64,000 bases of DNA, taken from positions 31,372,001-31,436,000 of the forward strand of contig NC_046679.1 of assembly GCF_009870125.1 (NCBI RefSeq). Direction: 5' to 3'. This document shows positions 1 through 11,176 of the stretch, one piece after another (positions within the stretch are counted from its first letter, which is position 1; the number at the start of each line of letters is the position of its first letter). The stretch is from Drosophila pseudoobscura. Taxonomy: Eukaryota; Arthropoda; Insecta; Diptera; Drosophilidae. The position numbers and the translations under genes are program-made. Under the pieces are notes generated by a model. The model was given only the letters and a program-made list of their open reading frames with translations, was not told where the DNA came from and ran no database searches.

Positions 1-358
1 TGTTTTTGTATTTCGGGTTTTTGTGTCAAACATATTTTCTCCTCTCTCTCTCTCTCTCTCTCTGGACCGTATCACTTTGACAAACATGCGGATTATCCTC
101 GGAATTATTAATTATTATATCTGCAAACACGAGCTTGGTCAGCTGTCCCCCGAGCTATGAGTGTGTGCGAGTGTGTGTCTGTATCTGTGTGGGGGGTGCT
201 AAGCAAAAAAGGCACTTTGTTGAGGGACCTGAAAACTGGAGGGATGACTAATTGGTAAGCCAAGTGAGAGATTTGTTAACTGAAATGTTTTTCGTGTGCG
301 AATTTCCAGTAGGATTTCCAGTAGGATTGTTGGCTGGAAAAGATACTTACATACTTTT
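1..358. other. intergenic flank
   Basis: No gene is visible here. A CT dinucleotide run lies at 42-63 and a GT-rich patch at about 160-190. The DINE-1-like element begins at the right edge. Confidence 0.6.
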
Positions 359-1479
359 TATACCCGATACTCAAAATGAGTATTGGGGTATATTAGATTT
401 GTGGTAAAAGTGGATGTGTGTAACGTCCAGAAGGAATCGTTTCCGACCCCATAAAGTATATATATTCTTGATCAGCATCAATAGCCGAGTCGAATGAGCC
501 ATGTCTGTCTGTCCGTCTGTCCGTCCGTCCGTCTGTCCGTCTGTCCGTCTGTCCGTCCCCTTCAGCGCCTAATGCTCAAAGACTATAAGAGCTAGAGCAA
601 CGATGTTTTGGATCCAGACTTCTGTGATATGTCACTGCTCCAAAAATATTTCAAAACTTTGCCCCGCCCACTTCCGCCCCCACAAAGGGCGAAAATCTGT
701 GGCATCCACAATTTCGACGATACGAGAAAACTAAAAACGCAGAATCGTAGAAGATGACTATATCTTCTAGAGTGCAAAATCTGAACCAGATCGTATAATT
801 ATTACAGCCAGAATCACGAAAACAATATCACTCTTTCTCGCTCTGTCTCACTCTAACACACAGGTTTCATGGTCGGTTTTGCCAATTGCAAAATATGAGT
901 TCAAGGATCTCAGAACCTATAAAAGCCAGAGCAACCAAATTTGGTATCCACACTCCTGTGATATCGGACCTTGACCGTTTCCTGTCCAAATTTCGCCACA
1001 CCCCCTTCCGCCCCCGCAAAGGACGAAAATCTGAGGCAACCACAAATCTCAGAGACTATTAAGGCTAGAGTAACCAAATTTGGTACACACACTCCTTTAA
1101 GATGTCACTATAAAACGTATATCTCAAAATTTCGTCCCACCCCCTTCCGCCCCCACAAAGGACGAAAATCTGTTGCATCCACAATATTGCAAATTTGAGA
1201 AAACTAAGAGCGCAGAATCATAGATAATGACCATATCTATCAGATTGGTGAATCTGGATCAGATCAGATCATTTTTATAGCCAAAAGGAACAAATCAATT
1301 TGCAGTGGCTACGCAGCGCCCGACGTCACGCTCAGACTGATTTTCTGTCTCTCTCGCACGCACTCTTTGTCGTGTCGCTTAATATTAGCGGCGTCTGCCG
1401 AAGGAGAGCCATACTGACTTAGTATCGGGTATAACCGTAGAGTTGCGGTGTCCGCAGCAACTCACAACGTTCCCCCTCG
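359..1479 (+). mobile_element. DINE-1-like (Helitron-derived) element, near full length
   Basis: The copy opens with TATACCCGATAC (359-370). The exact reverse complement GTATCGGGTATA lies near the other end (1422-1433), giving the subterminal inverted repeats typical of DINE-1 elements. A short hairpin (GAGTTGC/GCAACTC, 1440-1463) sits just before the 3' end, CCCCCTCG, followed by T. A (GTCTGTCC)n-like run is at about 500-560. Inside are roughly three diverged copies of a unit containing CCTTCCGCCCC and AAGGACGAAAATCTG, near 660, 1000 and 1140. Two other copies in the window share the same 3' end. Short open frames within it are by-products of the repeat. The family assignment is from memory of DINE-1 structure. 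Confidence 0.8.
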
Positions 1480-1930
1480 TTGTATCTGGTGTATGATTTT
1501 GAATGTGAAGCGTAACTCAATCTATCTATCTTTTGAAGGGGTTATATCTGTGAAAGTATCTCTGAAGTACGCTCTACCTACTTTTGTATCTTTTTATAGA
1601 AATATTCCAAAAGTAATTACTTCAACTACTCTAATAATTGTACCTTTTGTTTGCCTGCTACGTTCAGATACGTTTGTATCTTTTGCACCCAAAAGCTACT
1701 ATTTTAAGCCACGGATATGCAGAGTCGGCATCTTAAATCCTTACTTTTGAGCTTAGAATACTTTTGTATCTCATAAACTCATAATTCTTGGAAGTTTTCA
1801 ATCCCAAAGATTGTGCTTAAGCTTCAGATTCTTTTGTATCCTCCTGCTCTAACTTTTAAGAGTTCTGCAGCCTTAAGATACTTTTTAGTTTTGTATCTTT
1901 CTGCGGCTTTTACTCAAAGAAAACTTCTTT
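1480..1930 (+). repeat. cluster of CTTTTGTATC / GATAC-N4-GTATC motifs
   Basis: Near-identical motifs end at 1590, 1680, 1770, 1840 and 1897. The first three are spaced exactly 90 bp apart. The best copy, at 1667-1680, reads GATACGTTTGTATC, a perfect 5-bp inverted repeat around a 4-bp spacer; others keep ATAC-TTTT-GTAT. The sequence directly abuts the DINE-1-like element but is absent from the flanks of the other two copies. No coding function is supported. It could be a binding-site cluster or a decayed satellite. Confidence 0.5.
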
Positions 1931-3946
1931 GAGTTTTTGGGAGCATAGAACGAGTATGTGGTCGCCATTTGTCGTACGGCAGCCCATGCCCCCTGACCGC
2001 TAACCTCTACCACTGATTGTTAGCCCCTCCATACCACTCCTCTCTTTGATAGAGCCCCCCTCTCCTAATGCTTCTTTAATTTGCGCCTCTCTCTTGCCCC
2101 ATGTGGCATGTGGAATGAGCTGCTAATGTGTTTTGGTGAATCCATTCCCTACCCTCTTCGGAAAAAGGCCCAACAACATATCACTTGACGCGCCTAATGA
2201 GTGTACGAGGGGGGGTGGTTGGGGGGTGCGCGTTGAAGGGTCAACCACAGGGTGGGGTAGGGTATTACCCTCCCTTGTACTTTGACTAAGTTGCGGCCTA
2301 CAGGAACATTTGTTACCAACAATTTATTAAGAATATTTCTTCGACTTTTTGTATATCAAACGTGGAAGAGGGCCTCCACTCTAGAGATGCCCCCCCTGAC
2401 ACAGCTCTCCTTCGGCCCTCCCCGCCACCTTTCAACGGCTGTTCCACAAGAATTGCATTCAAAACAAACACAAGAAAAATCCCAGACAAAAGGCGTGGTA
2501 TTGGTGGCAGGGGCAAAAATGTTTATAAACAAAACACAGAAAGAATGCAGGGGGTGGGGTCGGGCCAGGGGGTGGGTGTTTGGTGGGGGAGTGCAACAAA
2601 TAGGTAGAAAGTAGAACTGTAAACAAAAATAAGAAGAGGTGCGAAAAAAATGCGTAAACAGAAAAAATTGCACCAACAGCAACAACAAAATGTAGACAGC
2701 AACATGCAAACGCGTACAGCAACATACGAACATTTATAAATACGCAGCAGCATGTTGCTAAGGTATTTAAGCAACATCAACAAAGCAGAAAAACGAGCGC
2801 AAACGAGAGAGCCAAATGAACAGCCGAGAGAGAGAGTGAGAGTTCATTTTCGAACTCGAAATACGGGTGAGAGAGCACACGGTTTGTGTGCTTGTGTTTG
2901 TGTGTGTGCAATATGAAAAATAACATTGCATTTTCATTCGAAAGCCGGCTGCTGTTGTTGTTGCATTGTGAGAGAGAAAAAACAGCAGCAGCAGAGGCAA
3001 GGGCAGAGCCAGCAGCAGCATTGGGGAAAAAACTGTAAGCCCTGGAAAGCACTAAACTCCCGCTGCCACCCCGCCCAGGCCGCCACTCAGACATTGACCT
3101 TGATCATATTATGCCCTTGCTTTGGTAGAGAGGGGTATTACGACTTCTGCCAGATGTTGGGAATGGATAACGGAAGGGATACTGTACTACAGGGGGACTT
3201 AGTCTATCATTTAAAGGCATCTAAAGGATACATATCTAAACATTCGGTTTCCTTAAAACCCAGACTTTCTGCTTTTTTCACGATGAAACCTGATTTTCTT
3301 GGTCTGAAAAACATCAAATTTTCACTTGAAAATTGATACCTAGAAATTGTTACAGTTGATTTGTGATTGAAAAACACAAAACATTTGTGCCAAGTGTTTT
3401 GGAAACCAGAGAAATTTATGAGTATTCCTGGGAGTCATTGCTCTCCGCAGACAGAAAACTATTTATGGTTTTATTATTGCCCCAATTACTGCCATGTTAA
3501 CAAAATTTTAACCATTTTATTGCCTTGTTAACAATAATTTAGACATTTTTTTGGTAGTCCAAAAAATCTGCTGGGCTTTGGGTAATATGATCAGGAGTTC
3601 GATAAGCAAAAATTTCCAATGGTTTTATTTAAGCAACATTCATGAAAACCCCCAAATCGAGTCCCAAATCAAACAATTTAGAATCTCTTTGAACTTGCAA
3701 CAAGAGCGAGCAGTTTCGGTTGCTCTCTTGCATCATCTGGCTCCCTCTCAGTTCATTTTCAACGCCGAAACACGATTGAGCACGATGCGACAGACGTGCA
3801 CGAGCATGTCTGCCTGCCTGGCTTGCCTGCCTGCCGAGCAACATGTTCGCAGGCAGCGCCAGCAACATTTGCAGGCGGGCGGTTTTTGAAAACACGGCCT
3901 TGCCGCCCGAATGAATGTATCTCACAAGCCGGCAACCAGTTACCGT
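1931..3946. other. intergenic region upstream of the membrane-protein gene
   Basis: No exon is recognised. Features include G-rich runs near 2200-2270 and 2540-2600, AACA/CAGCAG-rich sequence at 2670-3040, GA-rich stretches at 2827-2875 (possible GAGA-factor sites), and a duplicated TTAACAATTTT-type motif near 3490-3545. It precedes an Inr/DPE promoter and probably contains its regulatory DNA; that is inference. Confidence 0.5.
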
Positions 3947-3981
3947 TCAGTTTTTCCATCAACGTCACCGACATCGGACGT
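3947..3981 (+). promoter_or_regulatory. TATA-less Inr + DPE core promoter
   Basis: TCAGTT at 3947-3952 matches the Drosophila initiator TCAKTY and puts +1 at A3949. GGACGT at 3976-3981 falls exactly at +28 to +33, the required position of the downstream promoter element. No TATA box is at -30. A transcript starting here runs into a strong splice donor at 4292, fitting a 5' noncoding exon of the membrane-protein gene. Confidence 0.6.
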
Positions 3982-4291
3982 GGTGCGTCTCGCGTTATTT
4001 TCCATCTCAACGATCTGAGTTTTTGTCCAACGGAATACGAAACATTTAACAACACAAGACTGAGTGAAGTGGAATTTATGAGGAAAAAAATAAAATAAAA
4101 AAATACAACTAAAGATCAACGCGCGTCGTGCAAAACTCAAACAAGAAAAGTTTTGAAAAAGGAAAAAAATACCAGAAAAATTATATTGTGTTTAGTGTTT
4201 TGAAAAATTCAAAAGAAATCAAAGAAAATACGAAATAGAACATAGTAAAAAAAAAGCCCCAACCATTTTGGAGTATTATAGGAAATAGCGG
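3949..4291 (+). other. 5' noncoding exon 1 of membrane-protein gene, with a uORF
   Basis: The exon runs from the predicted start site to a consensus donor (G|GTAAGT, 4292-4297). It is A-rich and has one short upstream ORF, ATG at 4078 to TAA at 4096-4098 (6 residues, MRKKIK). The next plausible acceptor that leads to a coding start is at 9417-9418. The exon is inferred from signals only. Confidence 0.5.
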
Positions 4292-7200
4292 GTAAGTGGA
4301 AAAAAGTGGATACAAAAGAAAACGAACCGAACCGAACCGAACGGATTACAGATCATAAGGTTGAGCTTCTGGTAGGCGATCGGTAAGCCGATTTTGGCTT
4401 TAGAAAAAGTGTTTTCTAATCTTCAAAGTGCGGTGACTAATTGAAACGAAATCCCGAGGAAGTAGGGCCCATAAAAAGCGAAAGATTTATGCTAGAGGAA
4501 GTAGAGCAGTGAAAATTGGAATACCATTGGATTTCAGTGTTTATCTGTGTCTAGAATTACAAGCGATATCAGTTTTTATGGGACTTACGACATGTGATCC
4601 CCAAAGCAAGCCCACAACCAAAACCAAAACTCTTGAGGCAACCCAAGCGCATTTTCTCATAGATAGAATGTAAACAAATCATCTCTTGGTGGGGCTTTTG
4701 TTTGGGGACCTGCAATGCGGTTCTTCTTCAAAGGTCCACAAGAAACCCGACAAAAGCCAGACAGAGACAGACTTTAATTATAACCAAATACTAGTTGGGG
4801 TTCACGGGCGACACCTTTCTTTGACTTGGGCAAACATTTTTCATTCCAGTGTTCCAGTGTTCCAGTGTGTGTGTTTTTCTTATTTATTTGTAAATTTGTT
4901 TAAATTATTAGCAAACCGAGCAACAAGTGCAACAACAGACAGTTCATTATTTCCAACAATTCTCCCTGTACTTCCTTTTTCGTGTTAATCCTTTGGTAAA
5001 TATCTGCCCCCCTCTCCCTCCCCCACTGTCTGCAGCGTAACTCATAAATTCACGCAAAATAAAATTTATGTTGCCGCCAAGACAGCGTGTGGCAGGGGAA
5101 GAGCGAGGTTCCAGATCGGCGATAAGATCTCTGATGCCGCATGTGTCTTTGCTTTTAAATGAGTTGTTAAACGGGAATCGTGGCCGCCAAAGATATAAAT
5201 AATAACCAAGAAGAGTGACTAAAGACAAAGGGGATACCCTGTAGGATTTAAACAAGAAAAATACCAATTCTCTACAGGAAATCCCTGTTCTGTTCTGTAC
5301 TACAATAATAACTCAATTTAGATTGCTCCAGGAAAAGCTCGTTCTAGAGTTTACTCTCTCTCTCCCTCTCTCTTTGCGGTCAATCGGTTGCAAGTCGGAG
5401 ACCTTTTTTTGTTACCTGTTGGCAAATTGAATTTTAATTCCGAATTGAGTTTTACACATGTTAACCTTTTTTCCTACCTCTCTCTGAGAGCGAAGAGCGA
5501 CGAGCCTTTATTCCACAGGATTTCCGTTGGCTGCCAACCTTTTTTCAATGAAATAATCCACCGTCCTGCCCGTCTAATTAGTATTCCAAAGTCGTCTGTT
5601 CTTTATAAACTTCATTTCTTTGTAGCTGAAACATAAATTTCCAGAAAAAAAAACGTTGTGTCTCCAACTTTAATTCTTTTTGAGAACTCAATTGGTGGCT
5701 ACGTCTCTATTTGGATAGTACTTCTCCATCAGAACTCAATTGTTGAGGGGTGGGGCCTGAGCTTCTGCTTGGGGAAGCGTGGGAAGTGGCAGTACTGGGT
5801 AGTACTTTCCAATAGGCCTAAGCTACTTACAAGGTAAAGTCCTCTCTGTCTCTGTCTCTCCCGCCCCCCCTGGCCAGGCAAAACCAGAAAGTATCTTATG
5901 CAAATAGGTCTTGAGGACAAGTGGAAGATGAAAAAGGAAGAAACGGGAGTAGAGGAGGTAGAGGAGGTAGAAGGAGAAGCAGGAGCCCAGGAGGAAGCAG
6001 GAGGGTAAAAAGTAGCTGTGGCCAAGCAAAAAAGAGATTATGAGAACGAAAAAAAACGAAGCGAAGCACGAGAAAAGAAATTGTAAATACAAAACAAAAT
6101 ATTTGTTATACGCTTGTAAATTTTTCTCGCGTGAAGCACAAAAGTAATGCCAAAGAGGGAGTAAAAGAAGGTAAAGGCAAAGGAAGAGAAGGAAGTGTGC
6201 AAAAGAAAAGCGAAAGCATAAGGCGATGGGCGGTAGGCCAGAGGAGGCGAAGGCTGATGATTTTCATGCCTCAGCTGGCGGCTGCCCGAAGGGAATGGAG
6301 GAGAGCGAACAACAAAAAAAACTTTATCGCAGTCCAGGCAGGACGTGCCCCTCCCCGCCCCTCATCAAAGTCTCAGCAATTCACAGTTCTACAGCCGCTC
6401 TTTCACGGTCTCTTCCTCTCCCCCTCCCCCTCCGTCTCGCTCTCTCTCTGCGTTAATGCTGAGTGACATTGATGTGACATGCCGTCATCTTCTCATTTCC
6501 TTGTACCGCCCGCACCGCTCTCTTCCCGCTCAGCGCATTCTTTGCTTTATTTAAAAGTTTTCTTTTTGCGCTCTCTTTCTGTCTTAACGCCTCCAGGGGC
6601 GTGGCATAGAAGCACACACACACATCTTATATAACAATAGAGAACGGCCCCCCCCCCACCCCTTGGCCCTGGCAAAATAATAAATGATATGTAAACTAAG
6701 TCAAAAGTTGCCGTAGGTTTTTGAGGCGCCCCAGATCTGGCCATGCTGCCAGGCATTTACTATACAGATTAAAGTTTGGGCAGGGAGATGGAGAGAGATG
6801 AAAGTGGGCTTAAATATTAATCAAAATTAAGAGCAAATTTTATAAATAAAGCTTTAGCCCTAGAGATACAGATAAAGATATAATATACACTCCAAGAAAT
6901 CCACCAAGGAGACAAAAATCCTTGAGACTTTCCCTCAAAAAACCCTTAACCTTCAACGCTTCGAAGATGTATCTTTTCCAAAACCAAAACTACTTACAAC
7001 TACTAATCCTCTCTCTCTCTCTAGAGAACACATAGATTTTTGCAACACAATCATGGCAGTAATTTCCAAGGCATTTGTTCCACTTACCCCGGGCATCACC
7101 CGTGGTCTATAATATCTCAATAGAGAACCCAAAAAGATACTTAGATACATAGAATGGAACAAATTTTCTACCTGAGTTTCGTGTGTGCGTTTGAATTTTT

Positions 7201-9418
7201 GACCAAAAACTAGACGATGTCGCACCCATATCAATTTCCCTTCGAACGAGACCCAAAACGAATTAAAATTACACATCGACGGTCCGACGGAGTCGAGGGA
7301 GATCCTTTTTGGCCTGAAAGAACATTTATCATTGTAGCTAATAAATGTGTTTCCCTTACCTGACCGACGCCCCGAAGAACCCAATTCCAATTGAGTCATT
7401 TTCCATTTTTCCCCCCTCGAGAGAGATATGAGGTTTGACTTTATCTAATTTTACCTTTCGTTTCTTTTTACCAATCAAATAATTCTATTATATAAATGCA
7501 TATAAATTTCGGCTGGAACAGCTGTCCAATGCCTTCTTGTACTTGAGATCCAGCAATTGTCTTTTTGTCAAGTACTGGGTAGAATTTTGTTCGGGGGTTC
7601 CTATAAATCACAAGCGAAACGAAGCAGTGAAAGTGAAAGGAAAGAGTAGCCTTTAATTGGCCTTCAAGTGCTTGAAGGAATGGGTTGAAGTTGAGAGTAT
7701 CTCGGAGGGCAGCTGTACCAGCTTTAAGACAATTATCTGAGTGCTTTCTGAAGGAGGAAAGAAACGACTTCACTCGCTAATTGCCCAGAGAGGCTTTGAT
7801 TTCCATTATCAGAGAGAGGGAGAGCCAGGGACCCGGCTGGCTGTCCATAACATTTCCGTTTTAACTGCCTTCTGGCCTGCCTGTGCCTTTTAGAATTGAA
7901 GGATAGACAGGACAGGACAGGACAGGACAGGAGAGGAGGTAGAGGCAGAGCCAGAGGTTTTTCAGTCTGAGTATCAGTCTCCGACTTAATCTCAAAACAA
8001 ATCGATTTCGTTGACTCTGACTTCGTCGTTTCCTCTTTTAGCCTGAGAGATGGTCTACGTCTCGGTCTTCCAACACGATTTATTTCATTATACTGGAGAC
8101 GCTTTTCTTTTGCTTTTGCTTTTGTCTGAGTCAAAGTTAATCACTCAATGGGTCAGACAATTCAATCGATTTTCAAGATACACAGAGTGTATCTTAGTTG
8201 CTGAAAGGGAAACAGAGCTTTAAGATTTTTAGTAGAAGTTTTTCCTTTTTGTTTTTTTTCTTTTTTTTTCGATTCGCTTTGTTATTTATTAGTTTGCCGC
8301 TGAATCCGACTGCTGGAAGTTCAATTCAATTCAATTCAATTTTCCTTTTTACAGCATTTCATCTTTGACATGTTTTGTGTGGATCCCCCCGCCCCCTCCC
8401 CCTGCCACTGTCATTGTATCCAAGCTGCCAGTCTGCTCCTCCACCTCCTCTCTTTCTTTTGCATTTTCCTCCTGGTTTGTCGTCTTCGTTTTTAATATCT
8501 TTTAATCTCCAATGTCAACAGCGGCTTACATTTGATTGCAAGACAAGACACACACACACACAGGCAGATACAAAGATACATAGCCACAGATACAAGCATT
8601 TTTTGTTGTTGTTGTGAGAGAGATCTTATCAGAGAGCAATCGTCTTCTCTCTCTCCTCTCTCTGAATCTCTGAACTGTCAAGCTAATTAAATGAAAACCA
8701 ACTGTGGCAACATATGTTGTGGCAAGGCGGCATCAACCTTGGACTTGAGAGAGAAGAAAAAACCCCCCGACGATGGCAGGGAAAACCCCAACGAAAAAAA
8801 AAAACAGAACCATAGCCATAGCCATAGAACCATCCATCAATCATCGGATCCTAACTCAATCTTCAACCCAAAAAACAACGGCCGCAAAGGTCAAATTTCT
8901 CTTCTTTCCAATTATGATTTTCCTGCGGCCGAATGTGTGAAGAAAAAACACGCATAAAAGGATAAAGAGAGGGAGAGAGCGAGAGAGAGAGGGGCTAAAA
9001 CAATTGCCCATGAGTCGACAGAAAATAGCCAGGGGAAGGACCAAAAATAGAAATAGGATATACAAAAAAAAAAACAAAAGCACGACGCACAAAGTAAATA
9101 AAAATAAAATGGCAAAAAACTGGCAACGCATTAAACAAAATCAATAAAAATTAACATTGGCGGAAGAGAGGGGTCGGGAAGGGTGTCTAGGTATTGTCCT
9201 AGGGGTAGGTGTTAGGGGTGGCAGCGCGTGCTGCTTGGGGCACCATTCCGTGTGTGGACTGGAATGGCCAGGATCAGGCTAATTATAGAAGATACGAAAG
9301 AGAGGAGAAATTGTTACGTGCCAGGACATCCATGTGTGAGATAATTGGCACGACAGGAAGGTCCTTCCATTGTAGTTTTCTGTCCTAATCCGCATATCCT
9401 TTCTGCTTCTCTTTGCAG
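4292..9418 (+). other. intron 1 (5.1 kb) of membrane-protein gene
   Basis: The donor is GTAAGT at 4292. The acceptor is a pyrimidine tract ending TTTGCAG at 9418. No coding exon is recognised inside. Contents are simple repeats: CT runs near 5356, 6420 and 7010, GA-rich sequence at 5930-6200, five copies of GGACA at 7911-7936, four to five TCAAT units at 8320-8341, and CA runs near 8555. Longer open frames here lack splice sites or family resemblance. Confidence 0.5.
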
Positions 9419-9593
9419 CTCCTTGAGAGGCCGCCGCCGACGGCTGTCCAGCGATGACAGCAGCAGCCTTTGGGCAGAGCATTTGACCCCAACCAAAAAA
9501 GAACACAGCCGAAAAGCCAAACAGGACTCCCTACCAAGGATTCCCCGAAACGCAAAACAAAAATTTTTGTGGGCCGCACCGATACGTCACCAA
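9419..9593 (+). other. 5' UTR part of exon 2, with a second uORF
   Basis: The segment lies between the acceptor at 9418 and the start codon at 9594. It carries a 10-codon upstream ORF, ATG 9454-9456 to TGA 9484-9486. The frame used by the main protein is also open upstream across the splice site, but the first good start is ATG 9594. Confidence 0.55.
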
Positions 9594-9833
9594 ATGTGGA
9601 AAATGTTGGATATCATGGATATGCCCTCCTCCGATGCGGACATCTTTATGTTCGAATGCGACGACTGTGCGGGGGGCATGTTGCCCATGCCGCTGGCACC
9701 GCCGCCACAGTTCCTTATACCGCCGCCGCCGAGGCCGCCAGCGCTGGCCGAGTACACGGTGGTGCCGCAGGACTGCAACGACGAGCAGTTGGCCCAGCAG
9801 CAATGGGACAGCGATGTCTGCCAGGCAATGCCG
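9594..9833 (+). CDS. coding exon 2 of membrane-protein gene (residues 1-80)
   Basis: Eighty codons end in phase 0 at donor CCG|GTGAGT. It encodes the N-terminal, probably extracellular segment with an acidic region (SSDADIF, ECDDC) and a proline cluster (PPPQFLIPPPPRPP). Confidence 0.75.
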
Positions 9834-11140
9834 GTGAGTGCACAGCCAGTTAAGGCTGATTATAATTTCCAGGGCGCGCCCCGAGAGGGGTGTTTGGGCT
9901 GCGGCAACCCTTAACCCATCTGTAACTCGTAATGAGGCGCTCCCCCCACCATTTGCGGCACAGCTGTTGGGATTTTCCTAGCTGTAGGTGTCAAAAAATT
10001 ATGTTTCCTTATTGAATTATGTGTTGCATGCATATTGCATGCAACAACAATGGTAGACCCTCAAGTGGTGGGCTGAATATTTTTGTAGCTGGTGGCAACA
10101 CCCATAAATGTTAACAGTTGAGTGGCGAAAACACTCGAAACGCCTGCCGCATGAATTTATTGAATTGATTTATTGGCAAAGTCAACAAAATCTGTCTGGA
10201 TTTTTCTTCGGTTTTTATTTTGTGGAAGGTCCATGAATTTATTTTTATTGCAAATTAGATTTTAGGGGGGCTTTGATTTGTTTTTTTTTTGCTAATTTTT
10301 AGGCGTATTTTATTTTTTTCTTAATTTAATTTTATTTTTTCTTAATTTTATTTTATTCTTCCGTAATTTTATTTTATTTTAAAATCAAATTTCATTTAAA
10401 CTTTAATCAAAATGTACCCTTTTTATTTTATTTTCCTTTCAAATTTCCAAATTTTATTTTATATTTTCCGAATTGTATTTTATTTTCTTAATTTTTAATT
10501 CATTTATTTTTAATTTTATTTTATTTGTTCCTAATATAATCTATTTATTTTATTTTATTTTTATTCATTCCATTCATTTTATTCCTTTTTCTATTCTATT
10601 TTTTCCTAATTTAATTTTTTTCTGGTTTCTATATTTTATTTTTTCTTAATTGTTTTTTCTCAAATTTTATTTTATTTTGTCTAATTGTATTTTATTTATT
10701 CTTAATTATTTTTTTGATAATTATTTCTAATTTTTAAATTCAAATGTCTATTAAATTTCAATCAAAAAGTAACCTTTTTTCTCTTTGATTTCCATTTTTC
10801 CCTCAATTTAAGTCTTTTTTCCCCTATCATTTCCACATCTGCCTTCAATCTTTCTGCACTTAAAGCTCCTTCTTTAAGGACATTTAAATGTAAGTCTTTG
10901 CCAAAAAAAAGAAAGGAAAAAAGGGCCAAAAGGGATGATGAGAAATTGCCAACATGGCAACACGCCCACACACACAGACGCCCCCTTTTTTGGACCGCAA
11001 GAAAATCACTTTAAAGCAAAAGTGAAACAAATTTTCTTTAGCGTTGGCCGAGCAACACAGCAGCTGTTGCACGGCACAGCCATTTCTTGACGACTGACCC
11101 CTACCCCCTCTGGAGGGGGGCTCCAGAGATGATGATGATG

Positions 11141-11176
<36 letters not shown>

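Noticed and set aside
971..1198. short frames on both strands within 592-1198
   Set aside because: They lie in the DINE-1-like element, which is non-autonomous and noncoding.
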